NCBI RefSeq assembly: GCF_018732085.1
Contig: NZ_CP076103.1
Location: 3,410,001-3,474,000, forward strand
Direction: 5' to 3'
DNA from: Lysobacter capsici
GTDB taxonomy: Bacteria > Pseudomonadota > Gammaproteobacteria > Xanthomonadales > Xanthomonadaceae
DNA length: 64,000 nt
A program made the position numbers and the translations under genes. The notes beneath the pieces are model-generated. The model saw only the letters and a program-made list of their open reading frames with translations, was not told the DNA's origin and ran no database searches. Below are positions 52,377 to 61,621 of the stretch, one piece after another; the first letter of the stretch is position 1; each line of letters begins with the position of its first letter.

Positions 52377-52865
52377 TCAGCGGAAGGCGGCGTCGGCGGC
52401 GCGGCGCTCGGCGATCTCGGTTTCGAGACGGTCGCCGATCGCCAGCAGCTGCGGTTTGGTGACGATGTTCTGTCCGCGCTGTTCGAAGTGGTATTCGTGG
52501 ATATGCGTTTCCACGATCGAGTCGACCGGGCAGGACTCCTCGCAGAACCCGCAGAAAATGCACTTGAACAGGTCGATGTCGTAACGCGTGGTGCGGCGGG
52601 TGCCGTCGGCGCGTTTTTCCGAGTCGATCGTGATCGCCAGCGCCGGGCACACCGCCTCGCACAACTTGCAGGCGATGCAGCGCTCTTCGCCGTTGGGATA
52701 ACGGCGCAGCGCGTGGATGCCGCGGAAACGCGGCGACTGCGGGGTCTTCTCCATCGGGTACATCAGCGTGTACTTGGGCTTGAACAGGTACTTGAGCGTC
52801 AGCCCGAGGCCCTGCATCAGCTCGATCAGGAGCAGACTCTTGAAATAGGAAACGATGCGATTCAT
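52377..52865 (-). CDS. nuoI: NADH-quinone oxidoreductase subunit I
   Basis: 162 aa with two 4Fe-4S motifs, CIACKLCEAVCP and CIFCGFCEESCP (clusters N6a and N6b), in the peripheral arm. GEERCIACK and DIDLFKCIFCG contexts are typical. It starts 17 bp after the nuoH stop and ends 8 bp before nuoJ. Confidence 0.98.
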   Translation of the reverse strand: MNRIVSYFKSLLLIELMQGLGLTLKYLFKPKYTLMYPMEKTPQSPRFRGIHALRRYPNGEERCIACKLCEAVCPALAITIDSEKRADGTRRTTRYDIDLFKCIFCGFCEESCPVDSIVETHIHEYHFEQRGQNIVTKPQLLAIGDRLETEIAERRAADAAFR

Positions 52866-52882
52866 GTCGAGGATGCCTGTCC

Positions 52883-53959
52883 TTACACGTTCGGCAGGAA
52901 CACTTTGTAGTACGCCATGACGGCGACTACGCAGATCCAGGCGATGGTCAGCGGGATGAAGACCTTCCAGCCCAGCCGCATGATCTGGTCATAGCGGTAG
53001 CGCGGGAACGAAGCACGGAACCAGATGAAACAGCTGGCGAAGAAGAACACCTTGGCGAACAGCCACCACCAGCCGTCGACCGACAGCAGCGGAATGCCCA
53101 GGCCCTGGAACGGGCTCAGCCAGCCGCCGAGGAAGAAGATCGCGGTCAAGAAGCTGATCAGGATCATGTTGGCGTATTCGGCCAGGAAGAACAGCGCGAA
53201 CGCCGAACCCGAATACTCGACCATGTGACCGGCGACGATTTCCGACTCGCCCTCGACCACGTCGAACGGCGCGCGATTGGTCTCGGCCACGCCGGAAATG
53301 AAATACACCACGAACAGCGGCAGCATCGGCAGCGCGAACCATTCCAGCGCGCCGGCGTTGCCGGACTGCGCCATCACGATGTCGGTGAGATTCAGGCTGC
53401 CGGCGCCGACCATCACGCCGACCATGGCGAAGCCCATGGCGATTTCGTAGGACACGACCTGCGCGGCGGCGCGCATCGCGCCGAGGAAGGCGTACTTCGA
53501 GTTCGACGCCCAACCGGCGAGGATGATGCCGTACACGCCCAGCGAGGTCATCGCCAGCAAGTACAGCAAGCCTGCGTTGGCGTTCGACAACACGGCTTTC
53601 GCATCGAACGGCACCACCGCCCAGGCCGCGAACGCCGGCGCCAGGGTCAGCAGCGGCGCGAGCTTGTACAGGAACGACTCGGCCTTGGTCGGCTGGATCA
53701 CTTCCTTGAACAGCAGTTTGAACACGTCGGCGAAGGCTTGCAGGATGCCCATGCCGACGTACATCGGACCGCGGCGCACGTGCATCCAGCCGATCAGCTT
53801 GCGTTCCCAGACCACGTAGAACGCGACGGTGATGATCACCGGCATCGCGATCAGCAGGATCTTGAGCACGATCCAGGCCACCGCGCCGGCCATGCCGAAC
53901 GACAGGAACCATTCGCGCGTCGGGTCGACGACCTGGGTGAAGAACATTCCATCGGCCAT
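52883..53959 (-). CDS. nuoH: NADH-quinone oxidoreductase subunit H
   Basis: 358 aa, eight or nine membrane helices. Quinone-site subunit: WERKLIGWMHVRRGPMYVGM, IQPTKAESFLYKLAP, GVAETNRAPFDVVEGESEIV and WFRASFPRYRYDQIMRLGWK. ATG 53959 lies 3 bp after the nuoG stop. Confidence 0.98.
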   Translation of the reverse strand: MADGMFFTQVVDPTREWFLSFGMAGAVAWIVLKILLIAMPVIITVAFYVVWERKLIGWMHVRRGPMYVGMGILQAFADVFKLLFKEVIQPTKAESFLYKLAPLLTLAPAFAAWAVVPFDAKAVLSNANAGLLYLLAMTSLGVYGIILAGWASNSKYAFLGAMRAAAQVVSYEIAMGFAMVGVMVGAGSLNLTDIVMAQSGNAGALEWFALPMLPLFVVYFISGVAETNRAPFDVVEGESEIVAGHMVEYSGSAFALFFLAEYANMILISFLTAIFFLGGWLSPFQGLGIPLLSVDGWWWLFAKVFFFASCFIWFRASFPRYRYDQIMRLGWKVFIPLTIAWICVVAVMAYYKVFLPNV

Positions 53960-53962
53960 GGT

Positions 53963-56212
53963 TTAAGCCCTCCCCGCCTGCACGCGGCCGGCACCCAGCG
54001 GTGCGGTGGCGCCATGCCCGCTTTCGATCCACACCGTGCCCGGCGCGACCTGCGCGCTGAGCACGACCGGCAACGTCGCCGTGCCGGCCTCGGCGCTGAA
54101 CTTGCCGACCATGCCGTCGCCGAAACCGAGCGCGGCCGCATCGTTGGGATTGAGCACGGCGCGCGGTTCCAGGTTGAGCGGATGCGATTGCAGCGCCGGC
54201 GCGCGGCGTACGGTGGCGTCGCTGCGGTAGATCGCGGTCGACACGGCGACTTCGAGCCCCTCGCCCGTCACCGTCACCGTCACCGTCACCGTCGGCGCGC
54301 GGCCCGCGGCCGGCGTGACGGCGCGCGGCGCGATGCCGGCGCGCAGACCGGCCAGATCGGTGAACGCGAAGCCATCGGCGTTCAATTCGCCGCCGAGCGC
54401 GCGCAGCACGCGCCAGCCCGGACGCGCTTCGCCCGGCAGCTTGCCGCCGGCCGACGCGTTCTGGGCGATGCCGTCGAGATTGGTCAAGGTCGCATCGACC
54501 TCGGGCAGCAGGCCGATCGGCAGGATCACGTCGGCGACGGCCTTGGTCGAACGGCAGGCGTAATGGCTGAAGGCCACGACCTGGGCCGCGCCGAGCGCGC
54601 GCAGCGCGCTTTGGGTATCGGCGAAATCCAGGCCCGGCTCGATGCCGTAGATCACGTAAGCGCTGCGCGCATCGCTGAGCATGCCGACAGCGTCGCGCGA
54701 ACTCGGCAATACGCCGTACTGGGCCAGACCGACGGCGTTGGCGCCCTGCGGAATGCGGCACAGCTTGGCGCCGGTCGCATCGGCGAGCGACTTCGCGGCG
54801 GCGCGGATCGAAGCGGCGTACGGGCCGTTCTCGGCCAGCGCGCCGACGATGATCGCGGCGTGCGAACCGGCCTTGACGATCTCGCTCAGCGCGCTGTCGC
54901 CGAGCGCGGCGGCGAGCTGCGACGGCGCGACGATGCGCTTGCTGGCGATGTCGAAGGTGAAGTCGAAATCGACCGGGTTGACCACGTGGATCTTGGCGCC
55001 GCGGGTGAACGCCTTGCGGACGCGCTGATGCACCAGCGGCAGTTCGTGACGCAGGTTGCTGCCGACGATCACCACCACATCGGCCTGGTCGATCTCGGCG
55101 ACCGGCATGGCGAAGGTTTCGGCCACGGCAGCGTCGGACAGATCGTGCTGCGAAATGCGGTGATCGATATTGCCGGTAGCGAGCGCTTCGGCTAGGCCCG
55201 CGAGCAGCGCGCCTTCTTCGTTCGACGTCGCCGGATGCACGAGCACGCCGAGATTGTCGCCGGCGTTGTCGCGCAGGATCTTCGCCGCGCGCGCCAGCGC
55301 CTCATCCCACGACGCCTCGCGCCACTCGCCGTTTTCCTTGACCAACGGCCGCTGCGCGCGATCTTCCGCGTACAGACCCTGGTGCGAATAACGGTCGCGG
55401 TCCGACAGCCAGCACTCGTTGACCGCTTCGTTGTCGCGCGGCACGGTGCGCAGCACGTCGCCGCGGCGCAGATGCAGGAACAGGTTGCTGCCGAGCGCGT
55501 CGTGATAACCGAGCGACTCGCGCGCGGTCAGTTCCCACGGACGCGCCTTGAACTGGAACACCTTGTTGGTCAGCGCGCCGACCGGGCACACGTCGATGAC
55601 GTTGCCCGACAGCTCGGTGGTCAACGGCTTGCCGTCGAAGGTGCCGATCTGCAGGTTCTCGCCGCGGTACATGCCGCCGAGTTCATACGTGCCGGCGATT
55701 TCGGCGGTGAAACGGACGCAGCGCGTGCACTGGATGCAGCGGGTCATTTCGGTCGCGACCAGCGGACCGATGTCCTCGTCGGGCACCACGCGCTTGCGCT
55801 CGGAGAAACGGCTGACCGAACGGCCGTAGCCCATCGACAGGTCCTGCAACTCGCACTCGCCGCCCTGATCGCAGATCGGGCAGTCGAGCGGATGGTTGAC
55901 CAGCAGGAACTCCATCACGTTGCGCTGCGACTTCAACGCCTTTTCGCTGCGGGTGACGACCTTCATGCCGTCCATGACCGGCGTGGCGCAGGCCGGCGCC
56001 GGCTTGGGCATCTTCTCGACTTCGACCAGGCACATGCGGCAATTCGCCGCGATCGCCAGCTTGTCGTGATAGCAAAAACGCGGGATCGGGATGCCGGCCT
56101 TGTCGGCGGCCTGGATGATCATCGAACCCTTCGGCGCGGCCATCTCGACGCCGTCGATGAAGACGGTGACGTGGTCGGGCGGAAGATTCGGGTTTACCGG
56201 CTGGGCGCTCAT
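53963..56212 (-). CDS. nuoG: NADH-quinone oxidoreductase subunit G
   Basis: 749 aa. N-terminal ferredoxin-like part binds N1b (FCYHDKLAIAANCRMCLVEV), then His/Cys site N5 (HPLDCPICDQGGECELQD) and N4 (RCIQCTRCVRF, VIDVCPVGAL), followed by a molybdopterin-oxidoreductase-like domain. A run of TVTVTVTVTG near residue 640 comes from a hexanucleotide repeat. The ATG overlaps the nuoF stop. Confidence 0.97.
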   Translation of the reverse strand: MSAQPVNPNLPPDHVTVFIDGVEMAAPKGSMIIQAADKAGIPIPRFCYHDKLAIAANCRMCLVEVEKMPKPAPACATPVMDGMKVVTRSEKALKSQRNVMEFLLVNHPLDCPICDQGGECELQDLSMGYGRSVSRFSERKRVVPDEDIGPLVATEMTRCIQCTRCVRFTAEIAGTYELGGMYRGENLQIGTFDGKPLTTELSGNVIDVCPVGALTNKVFQFKARPWELTARESLGYHDALGSNLFLHLRRGDVLRTVPRDNEAVNECWLSDRDRYSHQGLYAEDRAQRPLVKENGEWREASWDEALARAAKILRDNAGDNLGVLVHPATSNEEGALLAGLAEALATGNIDHRISQHDLSDAAVAETFAMPVAEIDQADVVVIVGSNLRHELPLVHQRVRKAFTRGAKIHVVNPVDFDFTFDIASKRIVAPSQLAAALGDSALSEIVKAGSHAAIIVGALAENGPYAASIRAAAKSLADATGAKLCRIPQGANAVGLAQYGVLPSSRDAVGMLSDARSAYVIYGIEPGLDFADTQSALRALGAAQVVAFSHYACRSTKAVADVILPIGLLPEVDATLTNLDGIAQNASAGGKLPGEARPGWRVLRALGGELNADGFAFTDLAGLRAGIAPRAVTPAAGRAPTVTVTVTVTGEGLEVAVSTAIYRSDATVRRAPALQSHPLNLEPRAVLNPNDAAALGFGDGMVGKFSAEAGTATLPVVLSAQVAPGTVWIESGHGATAPLGAGRVQAGRA
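54265..54293. repeat. Hexanucleotide repeat inside nuoG
   Basis: CCGTCA repeated 4.8 times without change, read on the minus strand as GTGACG and encoding Val-Thr pairs. A perfect short array in a coding region, in frame. Confidence 0.92.
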
Positions 56213-57579
56213 GCAGCCACCTTCTTCTCGACCACGGTGCCCGCGGCCTGATCGTCCACCAGGAACCGCTTGTTGACGATCGCGTACTCGAACTCGTCCC
56301 AGAAGTGATGCAGGAAGCCCTGCACCGGCCACGCGGCGGCTTCGCCGAACGCGCAGATGGTGTGGCCTTCGATCTGGCCCGCGGCGGCGCGCAGCATCTG
56401 CAGGTCTTCCAAGGTCGCGTGCTTGTCGACGATGCGGGTCAGCATGCGGTACATCCAGCCGGTGCCTTCGCGGCACGGCGTGCATTGGCCGCAGCTTTCC
56501 TTGAAATAGAACCGCGCGATGCGCTGGCACGCGCGCACCATGCAGGCGGTTTCGTCCATCACGATGACCGCGCCCGAGCCCAGGCCGGAACCGGCCTTCT
56601 GCAGCGAGTCGTAGTCCATCGTGCAGGCCAGCATCTGTTCGGCCGGCAGCACCTTCATCGACGAACCGCCGGGAATCACGGCCTTGAGCTTGTTGCCGTT
56701 GCGCACGCCGCCAGCCATCTGCAGCAGATCGGCGAACGGAGTGCCCAAGCGGATTTCGAAATTGCCCGGGTTGGCGACGTGGCCGGACACCGAGAAGATC
56801 TTCGGGCCGCCGTTGTTGGGCTTGCCCAGGTTCAAGAACCACTCCGCGCCGTTGCGCAGGATCGCCGGCACCGAGGCGTAGGTCTCAGTGTTGTTGATCG
56901 TGGTCGGCTTGCCGAACAGGCCGAAGTTCGCCGGGAACGGCGGCTTGTAGCGCGGCTGCCCCTTCTTGCCTTCCAGCGATTCCATCAGCGCGGTTTCTTC
57001 GCCGCAGATGTAGGCGCCGGCACCGAGCGCGCCGTAGATGTCGATGTCCACGCCGCTGCCGAGCACGTTCTTGCCCAGCCAGCCGTTCTCGTAGGCTTCC
57101 TTCAGCGCCTGCTCGAAATGCTCGAACGGCTCGTGATGGAATTCACCGCGCAGGTAGTTGTAGGCCACCGTCGAACCGGTCGCGTAGCAGGCGATCGCCA
57201 TGCCCTCGACGACCGAATGCGGATTGAAGCGCAGGATGTCGCGGTCCTTGGCGGTGCCCGGCTCGGATTCGTCCGAGTTGCACAGGATGTACTTCTGGGT
57301 GCCGCTGCCCTTGGGCATGAAGCTCCACTTCAGGCCGGTCGGGAAACCCGCGCCGCCGCGACCGCGCAGGCCCGAGGCCTTGACCGCGTTGATGATCTCG
57401 TCCTGCGGGGTCTTCTCGGTCAGGATCTTGCGCAGCGCGCTGTAGCCGCCGGTCTTCAGATAGTTTTCGTACGACCACGGCGTGTCGTAGTGCAGCGTCG
57501 TATAGACGACCTGGTGCTCCTGCGGAGCCGGGCCGACCGGGCCGTAGCCCTTGGAATAGTCGTGGTGACCGTGAGCCAT
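56209..57579 (-). CDS. nuoF: NADH-quinone oxidoreductase subunit F
   Basis: 456 aa. NADH/FMN-binding subunit: GLRGRGGAGFPTGLKWSFMP, YILCNSDESEPGTAKDRDIL, GAYICGEETALMESLEG, and N3 cluster ligands in ESCGQCTPCREGTGW plus a later Cys in GHTICAFGEAAAWP. ATG 57579 (MAHGHHDYSKGYGP) follows the nuoE stop by 11 bp. Confidence 0.98.
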   Translation of the reverse strand: MAHGHHDYSKGYGPVGPAPQEHQVVYTTLHYDTPWSYENYLKTGGYSALRKILTEKTPQDEIINAVKASGLRGRGGAGFPTGLKWSFMPKGSGTQKYILCNSDESEPGTAKDRDILRFNPHSVVEGMAIACYATGSTVAYNYLRGEFHHEPFEHFEQALKEAYENGWLGKNVLGSGVDIDIYGALGAGAYICGEETALMESLEGKKGQPRYKPPFPANFGLFGKPTTINNTETYASVPAILRNGAEWFLNLGKPNNGGPKIFSVSGHVANPGNFEIRLGTPFADLLQMAGGVRNGNKLKAVIPGGSSMKVLPAEQMLACTMDYDSLQKAGSGLGSGAVIVMDETACMVRACQRIARFYFKESCGQCTPCREGTGWMYRMLTRIVDKHATLEDLQMLRAAAGQIEGHTICAFGEAAAWPVQGFLHHFWDEFEYAIVNKRFLVDDQAAGTVVEKKVAA

Positions 57580-57590
57580 CTCGCCCGACC

Positions 57591-58118
57591 TCACTTCAAA
57601 CCATCGAGCAGCTCGTCGACTTTCGTCGCGTCGAGCTTCTCGTGGTAATGACCGTTGACGACGACCACCGGCGCGCCGCAGCACGCGGCCAGGCATTCTT
57701 CCTCGCGCTTGAGGAAGACGCGGCCATCGGCGGTGGATTCGCCGAGCTTGCAGCCCAGCTTCTTCTCGGCGTGGCGGACCAGGTCTTCCGCGCCGTTGAG
57801 CCAGCAGCTGATATTGGTGCAGAACGCGACGTTGTTGCGGCCGACCTTTTCGGTCTCGAACATCGAGTAGAAGCTCGCGACCTCGTAGGCCCACACCGGC
57901 GGCAGGCTCAGGTACTTGGCGACCGCGGCGATCAGCTCATCGGTCAACCAGCCGCCGTTCTGTTCCTGCGCCGCATGCAGGCCCTGCAACACGGCCGAGC
58001 GCTTGCGGTCCGGCGGAAACTTGGCCAGCCAGTGGTCGATGTGCGCGCGCGTGCCGTCCGACAGTGCCACCATCGGATCGACGTGCTGTGCGGCCTCGAA
58101 ATTGCCTGTCGCTTTCAT
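57591..58118 (-). CDS. nuoE: NADH-quinone oxidoreductase subunit E
   Basis: 175 aa thioredoxin-fold 2Fe-2S protein (N1a). Ligands are in AFCTNISCWLNG and CLAACCGAPVVVVNG. LSLPPVWAYEVASFYSMF is characteristic. It is preceded by a GGGAATC repeat region that separates it from nuoD by 151 bp. Confidence 0.98.
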   Translation of the reverse strand: MKATGNFEAAQHVDPMVALSDGTRAHIDHWLAKFPPDRKRSAVLQGLHAAQEQNGGWLTDELIAAVAKYLSLPPVWAYEVASFYSMFETEKVGRNNVAFCTNISCWLNGAEDLVRHAEKKLGCKLGESTADGRVFLKREEECLAACCGAPVVVVNGHYHEKLDATKVDELLDGLK

Positions 58119-58130
58119 AGGGGTAAAGCC

Positions 58131-58266
58131 GGGAATCGGGAATTGGGAATCGGGAATCGGTTGGAACAGGACGCGGTGAATTGAAAAATCCGGAACGATC
58201 GATGCTCGGCGCGACCTCGCGCAGCCTCAGCTTTTTCGATTCCCGATTCCCTATTCCCGATTCCCG
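58131..58266. repeat. GGGAATC array with facing GATTCCC arm, inside the nuo operon
   Basis: Four GGGAATC-type units at 58131-58158, a spacer of about 80 bp, then GATTCCCGATTCCCTATTCC and CGATTCCCG at 58238-58266. Same design as at 39915-40037. It occupies the nuoD-nuoE gap. Confidence 0.9.
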
Positions 58267-58269
58267 TCT

Positions 58270-59580
58270 TCACCGATCGATCTCGCCGAACACGATGTCG
58301 TAGGTACCGATCATCGCCACGACGTCGGCCAGCATGTGGCCCTTGACGACTTCGTCCATCGACGACAGATGCGCGAAGCCCGGCGCACGCAGCTTGCAGC
58401 GGAACGGCTTGTTGGCGCCGTCGGAGACCAGGTAGCAGCCGAATTCGCCCTTGGGCGCTTCGACCGCGGCGTAGGTCTCGCCGGCCGGCACGCAATAGCC
58501 TTCCGAGAACAGCTTGAAGTGATGGATCAAGGCTTCCATGTCGTCCTTCATCTCCTCGCGCTTGGGCGGGGCGACCTTGAAGTTGTCGACGATCACGGGG
58601 CCGGGGTTGGCGCGCAGCCACTTCACGCACTGCTTGATGATGCGGGTGGATTCGCGCATTTCCGCGATGCGCACCAGGTAGCGGTCGTAGCAGTCGCCGT
58701 TGACGCCGACCGGGATGTCGAAATCGACTTCCGCGTACTTGGCGTAGGGCTGCTTCTTGCGCAGATCCCAGGCGATGCCCGAACCGCGGATCATCGGCCC
58801 GGTCATGCCCCAGGCCAGGGCCTGCTCGGGCGGAATCACGCCGATGCCGACGGTGCGCTGCTTCCAGATGCGGTTATCGGTCAGCAGGGTTTCGTATTCG
58901 TCGACGCGCTTGGGGAAGTCATTCGCGAAGGCGTCGAGGTAATCGAGCATCGAGCCTTCGCGCCAGGCGTTGAAGCGCTTGAGGCCGGCGCCCTTCTTCC
59001 ACGGCGATTCCTTGTACTGCGGCATGCGCTCGGGCAGGTCGCGGTAGACGCCGCCGGGACGGTAATACGCCGCGTGCATGCGCGCGCCGGAGACCGCTTC
59101 GTAGCAGTCCATCAGCTCTTCGCGCTCGCGGAACGCGTACAGGAACACCGCCATCGCGCCCAGGTCGAGCGCGTTGGAACCGACCCACATCAGGTGGTTG
59201 AGGATGCGGGTGATTTCGTCGAACAAGGTGCGGATGTACTGCGCGCGTTCGGGCGCTTCGATCCCCAGCAGGGTTTCGATCGCGCGCACGTAAGCGTGCT
59301 CGTTGCACATCATCGACACGTAGTCCAGGCGATCCATGTAGCCGATCGACTGGTTGAACGGCTTGGACTCGACCAGCTTCTCGGTGCCGCGATGCAGCAG
59401 GCCGATATGCGGATCGGCGCGCTGCACCACTTCGCCGTCCATCTCCAGGATCAAGCGCAGCACGCCGTGCGCGGCCGGATGCTGGGGACCGAAGTTGAAG
59501 GTGTAGTTGCGGATCTCGGCGTTGTTGAGGCCGGAGGTGCCGCTGTTGACCAGCGGCATGTTGGTAGCGGGCTCGCTCAT
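58270..59580 (-). CDS. nuoD: NADH-quinone oxidoreductase subunit D
   Basis: 436 aa. Quinone-site subunit related to the hydrogenase large subunit: FNFGPQHPAAHGVLRLILEM, HIGLLHRGTEKLVESKPFNQ, YMDRLDYVSMMCNEHAYV, LMWVGSNALDLGAMAVFLYA. ATG 59580 was chosen over the GTG one codon earlier; AGGTG precedes it. It touches the nuoC stop; nuoC and nuoD are separate, unlike the E. coli fusion. Confidence 0.97.
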   Translation of the reverse strand: MSEPATNMPLVNSGTSGLNNAEIRNYTFNFGPQHPAAHGVLRLILEMDGEVVQRADPHIGLLHRGTEKLVESKPFNQSIGYMDRLDYVSMMCNEHAYVRAIETLLGIEAPERAQYIRTLFDEITRILNHLMWVGSNALDLGAMAVFLYAFREREELMDCYEAVSGARMHAAYYRPGGVYRDLPERMPQYKESPWKKGAGLKRFNAWREGSMLDYLDAFANDFPKRVDEYETLLTDNRIWKQRTVGIGVIPPEQALAWGMTGPMIRGSGIAWDLRKKQPYAKYAEVDFDIPVGVNGDCYDRYLVRIAEMRESTRIIKQCVKWLRANPGPVIVDNFKVAPPKREEMKDDMEALIHHFKLFSEGYCVPAGETYAAVEAPKGEFGCYLVSDGANKPFRCKLRAPGFAHLSSMDEVVKGHMLADVVAMIGTYDIVFGEIDR

Positions 59581-60314
59581 CACTTCACCTCGCGCTGGGC
59601 AATCTCGCCCACCGCGGTCTGGTAGCGCGCGTCGTCGCGGATCACCCGCGGCACGCCGACCCGCGGGTCGATCGATACGGGCTCATAGATCACCCGGCGC
59701 TTTTCGGCGTCGTAACGCACTTCGACGTTGCCGATCAGCGGGAAATCCTTGCGGAACGGATGGCCGACGAAACCGTAGTCGGTGAGGATCCGGCGCAGGT
59801 CCGGGTGGCCTTCGAACACGATGCCGTAAAGATCGAACGCTTCGCGCTCGAACCAATTCACGCCCGGCCAGATGTGGCACAGCGAACCAACCACGGGCAG
59901 GTCGTCGTCGGCCGCGAAGGTCTTCAGACGCACGCGCTGGTTGTGCTGACACGACAGCAGATGCGCGACCGCCGCGAACCGACGCGCCGGCAGCGAATCG
60001 GCGGCGCCGTTGGGCGACTCGCCCCAACGGAAACGGCCGGCGCTCTTGCCTTCCACGCCGCGCGAGAAGCCTTCCGAGGACACGTCGGTGTCCCATTCGT
60101 CGCTGCCGTAGCTCAGGTAGTCCACGCCGCTGACGTCGACGCACTGTTCGAAACCGAATTCGTCGCGCAGCGCGAGCGCTGCGGCGAGCCATTCGGTCGG
60201 CGCCACTTCAAGGGTAATTTCGCCGCGCGGCTGCGCCACGACGACCGACGCGCCGGCGAAGCGTTCGTTCAAGCGCTGGGCGAGCTGCGCGCTGCTCGGA
60301 GCAACGCCGCTCAT
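59580..60314 (-). CDS. nuoC: NADH-quinone oxidoreductase subunit C
   Basis: 244 aa, 30-kDa subunit of the peripheral arm: WFEREAFDLYGIVFEGHPDL, RRILTDYGFVGHPFRKDFPL. An insert of about 30 residues (GSDEWDTDVSSEGFSRGVEG) interrupts the N-terminal half compared with shorter homologues. ATG overlaps the nuoB stop. Confidence 0.97.
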   Translation of the reverse strand: MSGVAPSSAQLAQRLNERFAGASVVVAQPRGEITLEVAPTEWLAAALALRDEFGFEQCVDVSGVDYLSYGSDEWDTDVSSEGFSRGVEGKSAGRFRWGESPNGAADSLPARRFAAVAHLLSCQHNQRVRLKTFAADDDLPVVGSLCHIWPGVNWFEREAFDLYGIVFEGHPDLRRILTDYGFVGHPFRKDFPLIGNVEVRYDAEKRRVIYEPVSIDPRVGVPRVIRDDARYQTAVGEIAQREVK

Positions 60315-60898
60315 TCGCGCACGCCCTGCTTGTTGTCGCCGAAGTTGGTGCCGCGGCGGATCTTGCGCTGCAGCTGCAGGATGCCGTAGACCAGCGCTTC
60401 GGCGGTCGGCGGGCAGCCCGGCACGTAGACGTCGACTGGGACCACGCGGTCGCAGCCGCGCACCACGGCGTAGGAATAATGGTAGTAGCCGCCGCCGTTG
60501 GCGCAGCTGCCCATCGAGATCACCCACTTCGGGTCGGGCATCTGGTCATAGACCTTGCGCAACGCCGGGGCCATCTTGTTGACCAGGGTGCCGGCCACGA
60601 TCATCACGTCGGACTGGCGCGGCGACGGGCGGAACACCACGCCGTAACGGTCCAGGTCCAGGCGCGAGGCGCCGGCGTGCATCATCTCGACCGCGCAGCA
60701 GGCCAGACCGAAGGTCATCGGCCACATCGACCCGGTACGCGCCCAATTCCACAGCGTGTCCAGGTTGGTGGTGACGAACCCCTGCTGCAGCAGCGGGTTT
60801 TCGCCTTCCGGGCGCAGGATGTCGTCGAGGCGTCCTTCCGGAATCGGGTTGTGCATCAGGCCCGACACGGTGTCGCTGACGGTTTGGATCACTCCCAT
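60311..60898 (-). CDS. nuoB: NADH-quinone oxidoreductase subunit B
   Basis: 195 aa. Cluster N2 ligands are visible in TFGLACCAVEMMHA, GSCANGGGYYHYSYAVVRGC and VPGCPPTAEALVYGI. PIPEGRLDDILRPEGENPLL is an N-terminal extension of the type seen in Xanthomonadaceae. It overlaps the nuoA 3' end by 10 bp. Confidence 0.98.
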   Translation of the reverse strand: MGVIQTVSDTVSGLMHNPIPEGRLDDILRPEGENPLLQQGFVTTNLDTLWNWARTGSMWPMTFGLACCAVEMMHAGASRLDLDRYGVVFRPSPRQSDVMIVAGTLVNKMAPALRKVYDQMPDPKWVISMGSCANGGGYYHYSYAVVRGCDRVVPVDVYVPGCPPTAEALVYGILQLQRKIRRGTNFGDNKQGVRE

Positions 60899-61245
60899 TC
60901 GAGCGCTCCCTTCTTCCAGACGTAAACGAAGCCGAGCAGGAGCATGCTGGCGAAAATGCCCATCTCGATGAGCCCGACCGGACCGAGATCGCGGAACACG
61001 GTGGCCCAGGGCACGATGAAGATGATTTCCAGATCGAAGATGATGAACTGGATGGCGATCAGGTAATAGCGCACGTCGAATTGCATGCGCGCGTCTTCGA
61101 AGGCTTCGAAGCCGCATTCGTAGGGAGACAATTTCTCCGCGGTCGGGCGCTTGGGCCCGAGCACATTGCCTACCACCAACAGGGCGACGCCGATACCACC
61201 GGCGACGATCAGGAACAGCAGAGTCGGCAGGTATTCGGCCAGCAC
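60889..61245 (-). CDS. nuoA: NADH-quinone oxidoreductase subunit A
   Basis: 118 aa with a GTG start, three membrane helices. YECGFEAFEDARMQFDVRYY, LIAIQFIIFDLEIIFIVPWA are the family signatures, including the loop Cys. First gene of the 14-gene operon; the promoter should lie in the 168 bp up to tRNA-Leu. Confidence 0.97.
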   Translation of the reverse strand: MLAEYLPTLLFLIVAGGIGVALLVVGNVLGPKRPTAEKLSPYECGFEAFEDARMQFDVRYYLIAIQFIIFDLEIIFIVPWATVFRDLGPVGLIEMGIFASMLLLGFVYVWKKGALEWE

Positions 61246-61413
61246 GCGGTGTTCTCTCGGCTACTTGTTCGGCTACATGGGCGCGTTTCCGCGACCTTGG
61301 CTTGGCGCCACAGCGCCCAGTCGTGTGGACACGCGGCGCGGCCCGCCGTGCGTGCCGCACCTGCGTACCGTGGTGCGAGTTGCGAATAACTCGATAAAGC
61401 TGACAGTTGGATG

Positions 61414-61498
61414 TGGTGCCCAAAGGGGGACTCGAACCCCCACGACCTAAGTCGCTACCACCTCAAGGTAGTGCGTCTACCAATTCCGCCATCTGGGC
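61414..61498 (-). tRNA. tRNA-Leu (GAG)
   Basis: 85 nt with encoded CCA. GCCCAGA pairs with TTTGGGC (one wobble), the anticodon loop is TTGAGGT, the long variable arm (CGACTTAGGTCG) is a class II feature, and the T-loop is GTTCGAGTCCC-type. It lies between secG and nuoA, as in related genomes. Confidence 0.96.
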
Positions 61499-61621
61499 AC
61501 TGCTACCAACCTAGCCATCCTGGCCTGGACTTCGTAAGCGCTTTGCGAAGCCGCCTGGTCATCGCTGACCGACCCTGCCATCCGAAGCAGGATACTGGAA
61601 CTCTATTTTAACCTGTTTATC

